Origin: Streptomyces sp. A0642
GTDB taxonomy: Bacteria; Actinomycetota; Actinomycetes; Streptomycetales; Streptomycetaceae
Assembly: GCF_004795105.1 (NCBI RefSeq)
Contig: NZ_SSBL01000003.1
Span: forward strand, 124,001 to 188,000
Reading direction: 5' to 3'
DNA length: 64,000 nt
The notes under the pieces are model-generated. The model was given only the letters and a program-made list of their open reading frames with translations, ran no database searches and was not told the DNA's origin. Positions 7,403 to 19,448 of this stretch are shown here, one piece after another. Numbering within the stretch: the first letter of the stretch is position 1; each line of letters starts with the position of its first letter. The translations under genes and the position numbers were made by a program.

Positions 7403-9567
7403 CCATTCCCGCCCAGGCGTCCGGAGCCCCGGACGCGGAACCGGACGGTCCCGAGGACCGGCTCCGAAGATTCGCCACGATCTGGAGCCGGGCGATCTTT
7501 CCGTCGACGGCCACCTCCATGACCCGGCCGGAGTTCGAGCAGCACCTGCTCCCCCTGGCTCGGACGCTCAGCGACACCTTGCACGCCCGCCCCTTCGACC
7601 CGGCGGCCGCGAGCGGTGTGGGCACCGCCCTCGTCGCGGCGCACTGCACGGACCCGGACGCGCTCAGCTCCACACTCGGCGTCGTCGACTCGTACCTGGT
7701 GCTCTACTGCGGCAGCAACGGCCCGGCCGCGCTGTCGACGGAGGACAGCCGGTCCCGCTGCGCGCGGATCCAGCACGCGGTCGCGGGCGGCTTCTCGCAG
7801 GCCCTGCGCGAGCGGACGCTCACCGAGCAGGAGGCGATCGCCCGCTCCGCGCTCACGGCGCGCTCCCAGGCCGAACAGGCACTCCACGCGACGGAGGCGC
7901 GCTTCAGGGCCGTGTTCAAGGACGCGGCCATCGGCATCGGCATAGCCGACCTGGACGGCAACGTACTGGAGGTCAACGACACCCTCACCCGGATGTTCGG
8001 CGGCCTCGAGAACCACGTCCTCAGCCACCGCGTGAACGAGTGGGTCCACCCCGAGGACTCCCCGCAGGTCTGGAAGTACTACAACGAGCTGGTATGCGGC
8101 GAACGCGAGCACTACCGGGTCGAGAAGCCGTACTACCGAAACGACGGCACCGTCCTGTGGACCAATCTGACGGTGTCGCTGCTGCGCGACTCCGAGGGCC
8201 GGCCGGAGTACCAGCTGGCCCTCATGGAGGACACCACCGAGCGGCGGCTGCTCAATCTGCGGCTGCGGTACGAGGCCACGCACGACGCGCTCACCGGCCT
8301 GCCGAACCGGACGCTCTTCTTCGAGCGCCTGGAGAAGGCGCTCTCGGCGGGTGACGGGAACCGGTTCGGTCTCTGCTATCTGGACCTGGACGGCTTCAAG
8401 GCGATCAACGACAGCCTGGGCCACGCCTCGGGCGACCGGCTGCTGGTCGAGGTCGCCGACCGGCTGCAGAGCTGCGCGACCGCGCCCGGCGAGATGGTGG
8501 CACGCCTCGGCGGCGACGAGTTCGTGGCACTGACCACGGGCCCCGACACCGCGCAGGAGGTCGACGAGCTCGCCTGCCGGATCCTCAGCGCGCTCGCCGC
8601 GCCGATCCGCCTCGACGGGCGCGAGCTCACCGTCCGCGGGTCCATCGGAGTCGTCGAGGGGCCGGCCGGCGAACGCAGCGCCGCGGAGGTGCTGCGCAGC
8701 GCCGACATCACGATGTACCGGGCCAAGTCCGCGGGCGGCAACCGGTTCGAGCTCGCCGACGCCGAGGCGGACGCGCGCGCCATCACCCGGCACGGACTGA
8801 CCACGGCGCTGCCGGCGGCGCTGGAGCGCGGTGAGTTCTTCATCGAGTACCAGCCGCTGGTGCACCTGGACGACGGCTCGGTGCACGGCGCCGAGGCGCT
8901 GGTGCGCTGGTGCCACCCGCAGCACGGGGTGCTCGGGCCCGACCGGTTCATCGCCCTCGCCGAGCACACCGGGCTGATCGTGCCGCTGGGGCGCTGGGTG
9001 CTGGAGGAGTCCGTACGGCAGGCCAACTTCTGGCAGGAGCGGCACACCGACGGCGGTCCGTTGCGGATCAACGTCAACCTCTCACCGGCCCAGCTGCACC
9101 ATCCGCGGCTGGTCGCGGAGACCGTCGACGTCCTGGAGCGTTCGGGACTCGAAGCCGGGGCGCTGTGCCTGGAGGTCACCGAGTCGGCGCTCATCGGGGC
9201 GGACGAGGACCTGCTCAAGCCGCTGAGGCAACTGGCCGAGATGGGCGTCGACATCGCCCTCGACGACTTCGGAACCGGCTACTCCAACCTGGCGAACCTG
9301 CGGCGGCTGCCGGTGAGCGTGCTGAAGCTGGACCGTTCCTTCACCCAGGGGATGCAGCACCATCCGGCCGACCCGGTGGACCTGAAGATAGTCGAGGGGA
9401 TCGTCTCCCTCGCGCACAGTCTGGACCTGGCCGTGACCGTGGAAGGCGTGGAGACGGCGGCCCAGGCGGAGCAGCTAAGGAAGCTGGGCTGCGACACGGC
9501 CCAGGGCTGGTATTACGCGCGCCCCGGTGCGCCGGACCGGATCCACTCCCTGCGGCTGGCCAGGAGC
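7399..9567 (+). CDS. rmdA: PAS-GGDEF-EAL c-di-GMP enzyme, RmdA type; no own stop codon
   Basis: Recognisable protein spans about 723 residues. An N-terminal helical region (about 1-155), a PAS domain (about 160-285), a GGDEF domain with intact LGGDEF signature (cyclase) and an EAL domain with intact AEALVRW start (phosphodiesterase) follow in order. S. coelicolor RmdA, a c-di-GMP phosphodiesterase affecting development, has this order. The odd point is the end: after GWYYARPGAPDRIHSLRLA there is no stop. The frame stays open through the whole antisense lysR gene and joins sdhC in frame, ending only at 11235. The given end is where recognisable sequence stops. The last 55 bp overlap the lysR 3' end. 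Start GTG overlaps the methyltransferase stop. Confidence 0.8.
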
Positions 9568-10433
9568 ACCCGCTGCAGCTCCCGCGCCGCCCGGGGCGGG
9601 GCCACGTCGCTGCGGTGCGCCAGCGCGATCGTGCGGCGCAGCCCCGGCCGGGCCAGCGGTGTCGTCCGCAGGTCCCGGCCCGCCCGGGTGGCGACCATGC
9701 TCGGTACGACCGCGATACCCAGGCCGGCGCGGACGAAGCCGAGCACGGCGTCCATCTCGCCGCCCTCCACCGTGAACGAGGGCTCGAAGCCCTCGGCGCG
9801 GCAGGCGGCGACCGTCAGCTCCCGCAGGTCGTATCCGTGCCGGAACATCACCAGCGGCTCGCCCTGGAGATCGGCGATCCGGACCGTGCCGCCCCGGCCG
9901 GGCCGGGGGCCGTCCGCCGACGAGACCACCACCAGGTCCTCCCGCAGCAGCTCGACGGTGGTCAGCGCCGGTGAGGCCGCGGGCAGCGGCAGCACCAGCA
10001 GGGCGAGGTCGAGTGCGCCCCGCGCCAGTTCCCTCACGAGGTCGTGCGAGCCGCCCTCCTCCAGCAGCAGCTGGATCCCGGGATGCAGGTCGTGGAAAGC
10101 GCGCAGCACATCAGGCAGCAGACCGGTGCAGACGCTGGGCGTCGCCCCCAGTCTGACCCGGCCGCGGCGCAGCTGGGCCAGCTCCTGGACCTCGTGGCGT
10201 GCGGTGTCGGCGTCGGCCAGGATGCGCCGGGCGAGCGGCAGCAGGGCCTCGCCCGCGTCCGTCAGCGTGATGTTCCCCCGGGCCCGGCTGAACAGCTCGG
10301 CGCCCAGTTCCTTCTCCAGGGCCCTGATCTGCTGCGAGAGCGAGGGCTGCGAGACGTGCACCTCCTCCGCGGCGCGGGTGAAGTGCCGGGCCTCGGCGAC
10401 GGCGACGAAGTACATGAGCTGCTGGAACTGCAT
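9513..10433 (-). CDS. LysR-family transcriptional regulator
   Basis: 306 residues from ATG 10433 (AGGA 7 nt upstream); longer in-frame extension into the sdh promoter is not supported. Residues 1-60 form the winged helix-turn-helix (FTRAAEEVHVSQPSLSQQIRALEKELG), followed by the two-lobed effector domain (about 90-295). It diverges from sdhCAB with a 94-bp gap, so the natural target is that operon and its own gene. The effector is unknown; many such regulators bind organic acids. Its 3' end overlaps the tail of the c-di-GMP gene on the opposite strand. Confidence 0.9.
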   Translation of the reverse strand: MQFQQLMYFVAVAEARHFTRAAEEVHVSQPSLSQQIRALEKELGAELFSRARGNITLTDAGEALLPLARRILADADTARHEVQELAQLRRGRVRLGATPSVCTGLLPDVLRAFHDLHPGIQLLLEEGGSHDLVRELARGALDLALLVLPLPAASPALTTVELLREDLVVVSSADGPRPGRGGTVRIADLQGEPLVMFRHGYDLRELTVAACRAEGFEPSFTVEGGEMDAVLGFVRAGLGIAVVPSMVATRAGRDLRTTPLARPGLRRTIALAHRSDVAPPRAARELQRVLLASRREWIRSGAPGRA

Positions 10434-10453
10434 ACGCCATCCTACCGCTCTCG

Positions 10454-10468
10454 ATAGAGGGATCCTAT
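10454..10468. promoter_or_regulatory. Candidate LysR operator in lysR-sdh intergenic region
   Basis: ATAG-N7-CTAT inverted repeat containing the T-N11-A core typical of LysR sites. It lies 20 bp upstream of the lysR start and 60 bp upstream of sdhC. Probably used for autoregulation and sdh control. Confidence 0.5.
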
Positions 10469-10527
10469 GGACATCAGGCGTTCCATGTCTTGGACCGATC
10501 GGGCCCTCGGGCCCTAGCGTCGTGTCC

Positions 10528-11235
10528 ATGGCACTGGCAACCCGGACGGACCGACGGCCCTCCATGACGCGCACGCTCTGGGACTCGACCGTCGGCAAGA
10601 AGACGATCATGGCCGTGAGCGGTCTGATCATGCTCCTGTACCTGGTCGTCCACATGGTCGGCAATCTGAAGATCTTCTTCGGTTCCGACGAGTTCAACGG
10701 CTACGCGCACTGGCTGCGGGTGATGGGCGAGCCGTTCCTCCACCACGAGTGGGCGCTGTGGATCGTCCGTGTCGTGCTGGTGGCCGCGGTGGTCCTGCAC
10801 GTGGTCTCCGCGTACCAGCTCAGCAGGCGTGACCTCAGGGCCCGCCCCGTCACGTACGTGCACAAGAAGCCGCGCGCGAGCTACGCGACCCGCACGATGC
10901 GCTACGGCGGCATCATCATGGCGCTGTTCATCGTCTGGCACATCCTCGACCTCACGACCGGCACCGTGCACTCGGGCGGCTTCCAGTCCGGGCATCCGTA
11001 CCAGAACGTCATCGACACCTTCTCCACCTGGTACGGCAACGTCGTCTACATCGTCGCCATGCTCGCCATGGGGCTGCACGTCCAGCACGGGTTCTGGAGC
11101 GCGGCGCAGACCCTCGGGGCGGGCCGCGCGACCCGCGACCGCTTCCTGAAGACCCTCGCCAACGTCCTCGCGCTCGCGCTGACGGTGGGCTTCGTCTCCG
11201 TACCCGTCGCCGTCATGACCGGAGTGGTGAGCTGA
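10528..11235 (+). CDS. sdhC: Succinate dehydrogenase cytochrome b subunit
   Basis: 235 residues with five membrane helices and conserved histidines in helices ([51 protein letters not shown]) that ligate two haems in the single-cytochrome-b class of succinate dehydrogenases/fumarate reductases. It anchors the flavoprotein and iron-sulfur subunits and passes electrons between succinate/fumarate and menaquinone. The start ATG lacks a clear Shine-Dalgarno, so a short leader is possible; a second in-frame ATG is at 10564. First gene of the sdhCAB operon, one base from sdhA. Confidence 0.92.
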   Translation: MALATRTDRRPSMTRTLWDSTVGKKTIMAVSGLIMLLYLVVHMVGNLKIFFGSDEFNGYAHWLRVMGEPFLHHEWALWIVRVVLVAAVVLHVVSAYQLSRRDLRARPVTYVHKKPRASYATRTMRYGGIIMALFIVWHILDLTTGTVHSGGFQSGHPYQNVIDTFSTWYGNVVYIVAMLAMGLHVQHGFWSAAQTLGAGRATRDRFLKTLANVLALALTVGFVSVPVAVMTGVVS

Positions 11236-11236
11236 C

Positions 11237-13182
<1,946 letters not shown>

Positions 13183-13186
<4 letters not shown>

Positions 13187-13929
13187 AGCTCACCCTGCGC
13201 GTCTGGCGCCAGAAGAACACCGACGCCCCCGGCGCCATGTCCACGTACGAGGTGGACGGCATCTCGCAGGACATGTCGTTCCTGGAGATGCTCGACACCC
13301 TCAACGAGGAGCTGATCCTCGCCGGCGACGACCCCGTCGCCTTCGACCACGACTGCCGCGAGGGCATCTGCGGCGCGTGCAGCCTCGTCATCAACGGCGA
13401 CGCCCACGGCCCGGAGCGCACCACGACCTGCCAGCTCCACATGCGCTCGTTCCGCGACGGCGACACGATCGACATCGAGCCGTGGCGCGCCTCGGCCTTC
13501 CCGGTCGTCAAGGACCTGGTCGTGGACCGTTCGGCCTTCGACCGGATCATCCAGGCCGGCGGCTACATCTCCGCCCCGACCGGTACGGCGCCCGACGCCC
13601 ATGCGACCCCCGTGCCCAAGCCGGACGCGGACTTCGCCTTCGAGCACGCCGAGTGCATCGGCTGCGGCGCCTGCGTCGCGGCCTGCCCCAACGGCTCCGC
13701 GATGCTGTTCACCTCGGCGAAGGTCAACCACCTCAACGTGCTTCCGCAGGGCGCTCCCGAGCGCGAGACCCGGGTCCTGGACATGGTGGGCCAGATGGAC
13801 AGCGAGGGATTCGGCGGGTGCACGCTCACCGGTGAGTGCGCCACCGCCTGCCCGAAGGGCATTCCGCTGCCGTCGATCTCCGCCATGAACAAGGAGTGGC
13901 TGCGGGCGGCCCGCAAGGTTCACCGCTGA
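13183..13929 (+). CDS. sdhB: Succinate dehydrogenase iron-sulfur subunit
   Basis: 248 residues. The plant-type 2Fe-2S cluster is held by CREGICGAC and a later Cys (TTTC, about 50-85). The C-terminal half holds the 4Fe-4S ([13 protein letters not shown]) and 3Fe-4S (CATACPK, with the GCTLTGEC region) clusters. It carries electrons from FAD to the membrane haems. Start overlaps sdhA by 4 bp. A hairpin terminator lies 10 bp after the stop, closing the operon. Confidence 0.95.
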
Positions 13930-13938
13930 GCACCGGAA

Positions 13939-13975
13939 TCCCGGGCCCGGAGGCCGCTCGCCTCCGGGACCGGGA
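13939..13975. terminator. Terminator hairpin between sdhB and chitinase
   Basis: 16-bp arms with one mismatch and a 5-nt loop, between two convergent genes; it can stop both. Confidence 0.8.
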
Positions 13976-13996
13976 AGTCCCGCACCTCCGGGCGGG

Positions 13997-15763
13997 TCAG
14001 GAGGTCACGGAGAGGTCGTCCCCGTAGACCGTGCCCTGCCCGTACCAGCCGTGCAGATAGACGGTCACCGTGCCGTTCGCCCCGGTGGTGAAGGCGACCG
14101 ACTGCTTGGTGTAGCCGCTCGACGTGCCCCAGGTACTCGCCGTGGCTCCGCCCCGGACACCGAGGTAGCCGTAGTTCCCCTGCACCCAGCCACTCAGCGT
14201 GTACTTGGTGTGGGGGGACAGGGTCAGCGTCTGGGTGCACTCGCCGGTCTGCGACGAGGTGGGGGCCACGGCGAGCGCGTGCGTGCCGCCGTGCACGGGC
14301 GAGGAGACGACCGTCGCGCCGGACTCACAGGTCCAGGGACCGAGCGACCCTGTCTCGAAGCCGCCGTTGACCAGCGATCCGGTGCCGCCGCCCGGTCCGG
14401 AGACCGTCAGGGTGAAGGACGCCGTGTGGCTGAGCGTGCCCGCCGTACCGGTCACGGAGACCGTGTACGTGCCGGGCGCGGCCGACGCGGACGCGTTCAC
14501 GCTCAGCGTCGACGAACCCCCGGCCGTGACCGACGCCGGGCTGAGCGCCGCCGTCACTCCGGCCGGCGCCCCGCTCGTCGTCAGCGCGACCGTCTTGGCG
14601 CTGCCCGAGGTGACCGCCGTCTTCACGGTGGCCGTGGCCGAGCCACCCGGTGCGACCGTCGCCGAACCGGGCGACACGGCCACCGAGTAGTCGTCCGTCA
14701 CCGGACCGCCGCCACCGCTCGTGAACGGGGCGAAGGTGTGGCTGAAGTACCAGGTGTCCTGTGCGATTCCGGAGCAGCTGTCGCTGCCGCCGGTGCCGGG
14801 GCATCCGCCGTTGTCACGCTGGAGCGCCCAGAACGACAGGGTGCTGACGCCCTTGGAGACGGCCCAGTTGTAGACCTGGGTGGCATGGGCCGTGGTGAAC
14901 GTCTCGGCCGGGCCGTAGTCGTCGATGCCCGGCATCTCGATGATGCCGGTCATGCCCCAGAGCTGCGCGTCGGTCTTCGACGGGTAGAGATCGGCCAGTT
15001 GGCCCTTGAGCCCGGTGATGGCCGTCTGGGTGTCCTGCGCCATGTTGTGCGCGGCGCCGTCGTAGTAGTCGAACGTCATGAGGTTCACGACGTCGACCTC
15101 GGCGCCGTTGGACACGGCGTTCTCCAGCACCGCGAGACCGCTGTCGGCCAGACCGCTCGTGGTGGTGGGCAGGGTGTACGAGATCTGCACCGAGCGCCCG
15201 TTGGCGGCGGCCCAGTCCTGGACCTTCTTGATCGCCTTGTTGCGGCGGTCGATCCCGGCGCTGTTCTCCAGCGAGTTGTCCTCGATGTCCATGTCGAGGC
15301 GCGACACGTCGTAGGTCGTGATGACCTTCTCGTACGCCGCCGCTATGGAGTCGACGCTGGTACAGCTGTCGGCGATCTCCGTGCCGCCGTTGTCGGCCGC
15401 GTAGCCGCCGAACGACGGGATCACATCGCCGCCGCGCGACCGGATGGTGGTGAAGTCGGCACCGAACTCGGAAGAGGCGATGGGAGTTTGCGCATCGCCG
15501 TTCCAGTAGGGCGTGCAGGAGCCGCGCGCCTCCGTCTGGATGAAGGCCATGGTCAGGTACTTCGCGCCGGACGCCTGGGAGAGCGCGGCAGGGCTGTCGC
15601 CGTTCCACGCCTCGAAGTACGGGGCGAAGACGTGCGCGGGCAGGGGAGTGGCGGCGGTGGCGGCGGCCTGTGCGCCGGCGCCTGATCCGAGGACCAGGCC
15701 GGCGGACGCGATGGCGGTGGCCAAGGCGCCGAGGAGGGCGCCGGCTGTTCTTGGACGTCTCAT
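13997..15763 (-). CDS. Secreted GH18 chitinase with C-terminal carbohydrate-binding module
   Basis: 588 residues from ATG 15763 (GGGAG upstream). Signal peptide about 1-35, then a GH18 barrel (about 43-345) with the catalytic D157-M-D159-I-E161 motif; Glu161 is the acid/base. A Gly-rich linker leads to an Ig-like/NEW3-type domain (about 355-450) and a C-terminal carbohydrate-binding beta-sandwich beginning LVNGGFETGSLGPW (CBM4/CBM9/CBM16-like). It should hydrolyse chitin outside the cell to chitobiose and oligomers. The promoter holds a DasR-like operator (15898-15926), which places it in the N-acetylglucosamine regulon. Could act on other GlcNAc polymers, as the DxDxE group is broad. Confidence 0.88.
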   Translation of the reverse strand: MRRPRTAGALLGALATAIASAGLVLGSGAGAQAAATAATPLPAHVFAPYFEAWNGDSPAALSQASGAKYLTMAFIQTEARGSCTPYWNGDAQTPIASSEFGADFTTIRSRGGDVIPSFGGYAADNGGTEIADSCTSVDSIAAAYEKVITTYDVSRLDMDIEDNSLENSAGIDRRNKAIKKVQDWAAANGRSVQISYTLPTTTSGLADSGLAVLENAVSNGAEVDVVNLMTFDYYDGAAHNMAQDTQTAITGLKGQLADLYPSKTDAQLWGMTGIIEMPGIDDYGPAETFTTAHATQVYNWAVSKGVSTLSFWALQRDNGGCPGTGGSDSCSGIAQDTWYFSHTFAPFTSGGGGPVTDDYSVAVSPGSATVAPGGSATATVKTAVTSGSAKTVALTTSGAPAGVTAALSPASVTAGGSSTLSVNASASAAPGTYTVSVTGTAGTLSHTASFTLTVSGPGGGTGSLVNGGFETGSLGPWTCESGATVVSSPVHGGTHALAVAPTSSQTGECTQTLTLSPHTKYTLSGWVQGNYGYLGVRGGATASTWGTSSGYTKQSVAFTTGANGTVTVYLHGWYGQGTVYGDDLSVTS

Positions 15764-15897
15764 GGGGCAGCTCCCAGCGGGGTGGGACGACGGGGGATCG
15801 CACGGCTCGACCGCGCCCGGTGGGGGCGCGGCCCGTTCCTGTGAGGCCCGGCCGGGGTCACATGCCACACGGCAAGGAGCGACCGTGAGGCATGCCC

Positions 15898-15926
15898 ATG
15901 ATTGGTCTGGACCAGCTAACTGTCAA
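15898..15926 (-). promoter_or_regulatory. Chitinase promoter with DasR-like operator in the spacer
   Basis: On the minus strand: TTGACA (15921-15926), 17-bp spacer, AATCAT (15898-15903). The spacer contains TGGTCCAGACCA, 11 of 12 bases of the DasR core TGGTCTAGACCA; the palindromic block is 15901-15916. A repressor bound here would block the polymerase. Known chitinase genes of Streptomyces are controlled this way by DasR, released by glucosamine-6-phosphate. Confidence 0.75.
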
Positions 15927-15997
15927 CGTTCTTTACTGTTTCATTTCCCTACGCTTGCCGGTGGCGGCAACTCGACGCACTCAAAAGGGAGTTGTGG

Positions 15998-18457
15998 TCA
16001 GGTGAGGGAGAGCGCGGCCCGGAGGTACGAGGCCGTCCGGCTCTCCTGTGCGCGGGCCACGTCCACCGGCGGTCCCGCGGCCACGATCCGGCCGCCCCGG
16101 TCGCCGCCGCCCGGGCCGAGGTCGATCACCCAGTCGGAACCCGCCACCACGGCCATGTCGTGCTCCACCACCACGACGGTGCTCCCCGCGTCGACCAGCC
16201 CGTGCAACTGCCGCATCAGCACCTCGACATCGGCCGGATGCAGCCCCGTCGTCGGTTCGTCGAGCAGGTACAGGGTGTGGCCCCGGCGAGCGCGCTGCAG
16301 TTCCGCCGCCAGCTTGATCCGCTGAGCCTCGCCGCCGGACAGCTCGGTCGCCGGCTGCCCGAGCCGGAGATAGCCGAGGCCCACGTCGAGCAGGGTCCGC
16401 AGACTGCGTCCGGCGGCGGGCGTGTCCGCGAAGAACCCGGCCGCCGACTCCACGGTGAGGTCCAGCACTTGGGCGATGTTCAGCCCGCGCAGCGTGACGC
16501 CGAGTGTCTCCGGTTTGTACCGCGCGCCGTGGCAGTCGGGGCAGGGCGCGTACGTACTGGGCAGGAAGAGAAGCTCCACCGAGACGAAGCCCTCGCCCTG
16601 GCAGGTCTCGCACCGCCCGCCCGCCACATTGAACGAGAACCGGCCGGCCCGGTAGCCCCGCTCGCGAGCGACGTCCGTGGCGGCGAACAGTCTGCGCACG
16701 ACGTCGAAGAGTCCCGTGTACGTGGCCAGGTTGGAGCGGGGGGTACGCCCGATGGGACGCTGGTCGACCTGGACCAGGCGGTCCACCGCCTCCAGCCCCT
16801 CCGCCGAGGCGCAGCCGGGCGCGGCCTGCTCCTGGGGAGCGTCGGCGGTCTGCCGGTCGGCCAGCACACCGGCCAGCACCTGGCCCACCAGCGTCGACTT
16901 CCCCGAGCCCGACACCCCCGTGACGGCGGTGAACACCCCGAGCGGGAAGGCGGCGTCCACCCCGCGCACGTTGTGCCGGTCCACCCCGCGCAGCCGCAAC
17001 CACCCCGAAGGTGTGCGCACCTCACGCAAGGGGGCGGGGGCGTCGTCGAAGAGGAAGCGCCGTGTCGCCGACTCCGCGACGTCGGCGAGCCCCGCGGGCG
17101 GACCGCTGTGCAGCACCCGGCCCCCGTGCTCCCCGGCCAGCGGCCCGACGTCGACCAGCCAGTCCGCCTGCCGCACGACGTCCATCTGGTGCTCCACGAC
17201 GAAGACGGTGTTCCCGGCCTCCTTGAGCCGGCCGAGCACCGCGAGCAGCGCCTCCGTGTCCGCCGGGTGCAGCCCGGCCGACGGCTCGTCCAGGACGTAG
17301 ACGACGCCGAAGAGCCCCGAGCGCAGCTGGGTGGCGAGCCGCAGCCGCTGGAGTTCACCGGAGGAGAGCGTCGGAGCCGTACGGTCGAGGCTGAGATAGC
17401 CGAGCCCCAGTTCGGTGACCGTCCCGATCCGGGCGAGCAGATCCCCCGTCAGCACCCGGGCGGTGTCGCCCCCGCCCGCGGCCGACAGCACGTCGGCGAG
17501 GTCCGTGAGGGGGAGGCCCGCCAGCTCCGCGATCGTACGGCCCGCGAAGGTCACGGCCATAGCCTCGGGCCGCAGCCGGGTGCCGCCGCAGACCGGGCAG
17601 GGCGCACTGGTCAGGAAACGCTCGGCCTTGGCGCGCAGCGTACGGCTGCGGGAGTCGGCGAACGTGTGCATCACATAGCGCCGCGCGCTCATGTACGTGC
17701 CCTGGTAGGGGCGTTGGATCCGGCCCGCGTCGCGCACCGGATGGACCGTGACCACCGGCTGCTCGTCGGTGAACAGGATCCACTCGCGGTCCGCCGGATC
17801 GAGCTCACGCCACGGCCGGTCGATGTCGTAGCCGAGCGCGTCCAGCACGTCGCGCAGGTTCTTGCCCTGCCACGCCCCCGGCCAGGCGGCGATCGCCCCG
17901 GCCCTGATGGACAGCCCGGGGTCGGGGACCAGGAGGTCTTCGGTGGTGCGGTGGATGCGGCCGAGGCCGTGGCACTCGAGGCAGGCGCCGGCTGCGGTGT
18001 TCGGCGAGAAGGCGTCCGAGTCCAGCCGTTCCGCCCCCTGCGGATAGTCACCGGCCCGGGAGAAGAGCATCCGCAGGGAGTTGGAGAGGGTGGTCACCGT
18101 GCCGACGGACGACCTGGCCCCGGGTGCGGAGCGGCGCTGTTCGAGCGAGACGGCGGGCGGCAGCCCCGTGATCTCGCCGACCTTCGGTGCGCCCACCTGG
18201 TGGATGAGCCTGCGCGCGTAGGGGGCGACGGACTCGAAGTAGCGTCGCTGAGCCTCCGCGTAGATCGTTCCGAAGGCCAGCGAGGACTTGCCGGAGCCGG
18301 AGACGCCGGTGAAGACGGTGAGGGTGTCGCGCGGGATGTCGACCCGGACGTCCCGCAGATTGTGCTCGCGTGCGCCGCGGACCCTGACGTACGGGTCGTG
18401 GGGGGTGGGCATGGGGGGCGGGGCTCCGTACGGTTCGGGGCGGGCTGACCGGGACAA
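15998..18457 (-). CDS. UvrA-like ABC ATPase (UvrA2 class, short form)
   Basis: 819 residues from a TTG (AGGA 9 nt upstream); ATG 18412 is an alternative. Two ABC ATPase halves, each with Walker A ([10 protein letters not shown] about residue 52; [12 protein letters not shown] about 515) and signature/Walker B regions ([26 protein letters not shown]). Zinc-finger cysteines CPVCGG and CETCQGEGF...[14 protein letters not shown] are intact. It is shorter than repair UvrA (about 950) and lacks the UvrB-binding insert, as in UvrA2 or drug-resistance UvrA relatives. These bind damaged or drug-loaded DNA; some give resistance to DNA-acting antibiotics. Role here is unknown. Stands alone, divergent from the HAD gene. 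Confidence 0.85.
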   Translation of the reverse strand: MSRSARPEPYGAPPPMPTPHDPYVRVRGAREHNLRDVRVDIPRDTLTVFTGVSGSGKSSLAFGTIYAEAQRRYFESVAPYARRLIHQVGAPKVGEITGLPPAVSLEQRRSAPGARSSVGTVTTLSNSLRMLFSRAGDYPQGAERLDSDAFSPNTAAGACLECHGLGRIHRTTEDLLVPDPGLSIRAGAIAAWPGAWQGKNLRDVLDALGYDIDRPWRELDPADREWILFTDEQPVVTVHPVRDAGRIQRPYQGTYMSARRYVMHTFADSRSRTLRAKAERFLTSAPCPVCGGTRLRPEAMAVTFAGRTIAELAGLPLTDLADVLSAAGGGDTARVLTGDLLARIGTVTELGLGYLSLDRTAPTLSSGELQRLRLATQLRSGLFGVVYVLDEPSAGLHPADTEALLAVLGRLKEAGNTVFVVEHQMDVVRQADWLVDVGPLAGEHGGRVLHSGPPAGLADVAESATRRFLFDDAPAPLREVRTPSGWLRLRGVDRHNVRGVDAAFPLGVFTAVTGVSGSGKSTLVGQVLAGVLADRQTADAPQEQAAPGCASAEGLEAVDRLVQVDQRPIGRTPRSNLATYTGLFDVVRRLFAATDVARERGYRAGRFSFNVAGGRCETCQGEGFVSVELLFLPSTYAPCPDCHGARYKPETLGVTLRGLNIAQVLDLTVESAAGFFADTPAAGRSLRTLLDVGLGYLRLGQPATELSGGEAQRIKLAAELQRARRGHTLYLLDEPTTGLHPADVEVLMRQLHGLVDAGSTVVVVEHDMAVVAGSDWVIDLGPGGGDRGGRIVAAGPPVDVARAQESRTASYLRAALSLT

Positions 18458-18561
18458 ACGGTTCGATCCTAGGCGGCGGAAGGGCCGGCCGCCGGGGACG
18501 GGCCGGGCGCGCGCGCCGTGCCGGATCGCCGGACGCGTGCGCTCCTTGGTTTGCTGGGTCC

Positions 18562-19050
18562 ATGAGACACGACGCCCGGCCGCTGGCCGTATTCGATCTG
18601 GACGGCACGCTCGCGGACACCGCCCACCGCCAGCACTACCTGGAGGGTCCCCGGCGCGACTGGGACGCCTTCTTCTCCGCCGCCCCCGACGACCCGCCGC
18701 TGTCCGAAGGTGTACGGCTCGTCGTGAGCAGCGCCGAGGAGTGCGAGGTCGTCTACCTCACCGGCAGGCCGGAGCGCTGCCGTGAGGACACCGTGGCCTG
18801 GCTGGCCCGGCAGGGGCTTCCCGAGGGGCGGCTTCACATGCGGCGCGACGACGACCGGCGGCCGGCCCGCAGGACCAAGCTGGAGCTCCTGAAGCGGATG
18901 GGCCGGGACCGCGTGGTGCGGATGCTGGTGGACGACGACGAACTGGTCTGCGACGACGCCGAACGGGCCGGGTTCGCGGTGGTGCGCGCCCGCTGGACGC
19001 ACGCGTCGCCCGCCTTGAAGGACGCGCAGGAGCGCGAGGGACGTACCTGA
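18562..19050 (+). CDS. HAD-superfamily phosphatase, polynucleotide 3'-phosphatase-like
   Basis: 162 residues. HAD motif [10 protein letters not shown] (nucleophile Asp near residue 14), motif II VYLTGRP, motif III lysine in RRTKLELLK, motif [16 protein letters not shown]. The small cap-less form and the LTGRPE motif match the phosphatase half of polynucleotide kinase-phosphatases and acid-phosphatase-like HADs. Substrate not assignable. Cytoplasmic, single gene; a hairpin follows. Confidence 0.75.
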   Translation: MRHDARPLAVFDLDGTLADTAHRQHYLEGPRRDWDAFFSAAPDDPPLSEGVRLVVSSAEECEVVYLTGRPERCREDTVAWLARQGLPEGRLHMRRDDDRRPARRTKLELLKRMGRDRVVRMLVDDDELVCDDAERAGFAVVRARWTHASPALKDAQEREGRT

Positions 19051-19075
19051 TCAGCGCACGGAACGGCACTTGATC

Positions 19076-19108
19076 GGCGCCGCGGCACCGGACCGGGCCC
19101 GCGGCGCC
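19076..19108. terminator. Hairpin between HAD gene and dodecin
   Basis: Perfect 10-bp arms (GGCGCCGCGG) around a 13-nt loop between convergent genes. Confidence 0.6.
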
Positions 19109-19144
19109 GGACAGGGGCGGCAGTGCCTGATCACCCGCGTCCGG

Positions 19145-19360
19145 TCACTCGGGGTCGTCGAGCCGGAAGCCCACCTTCAGGCCGACCTGGTAGTGCGCGA
19201 TCCGGCCGTCCTCGATCTGCCCGCGCACCTGGGTGATCTCGAACCAGTCGAGATTGTGCAACGTTTCGGAAGCTCTTGCGACGCCGTTACGGATCGCCGC
19301 ATCGACGCCGTCATGGGAGGTTCCTACGATCTCCGTGACGCGATACGTGTGGTTTGACAT
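19145..19360 (-). CDS. Dodecin flavin-storage protein
   Basis: 71 residues, the normal dodecin length, from ATG 19360 with AAAGGAG 7 nt upstream. The family pattern is clear: YRVTEIVGTS, DAAIRNGVARASETLHNLDWFEITQVRGQIEDGRIAHYQVGLKV, with the flavin-stacking Trp39. Dodecins form 12-subunit hollow spheres binding riboflavin or FMN (and CoA in some) and buffer free flavin. No operon partner. Confidence 0.93.
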   Translation of the reverse strand: MSNHTYRVTEIVGTSHDGVDAAIRNGVARASETLHNLDWFEITQVRGQIEDGRIAHYQVGLKVGFRLDDPE

Positions 19361-19448
19361 GGTGTATCTCCTTTCGCCCTTACCAAGGTGCCCCACCCGG
19401 GCGAGGTTCGCGAGAGGTCGCGGACCGGCGGTCTGTCCGTAACCGCCC

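Noticed and set aside
9568..10527. Continuation of the c-di-GMP protein as a real 1278-residue fusion with SdhC
   Set aside because: The middle part is low-complexity Arg/Ser/Pro sequence antisense to a well-conserved LysR gene; sdhC has its own typical start. Reported as an open-frame oddity, not as a fusion protein.
14051..15685. Long rightward open frame opposite the chitinase
   Set aside because: Composition is that of an antisense shadow; the chitinase has signal peptide, DxDxE motif, ribosome site and operator.
15992..18448. Rightward 818-codon frame opposite the UvrA-like gene
   Set aside because: Arg/Gly/His-rich shadow; UvrA motifs lie on the other strand.
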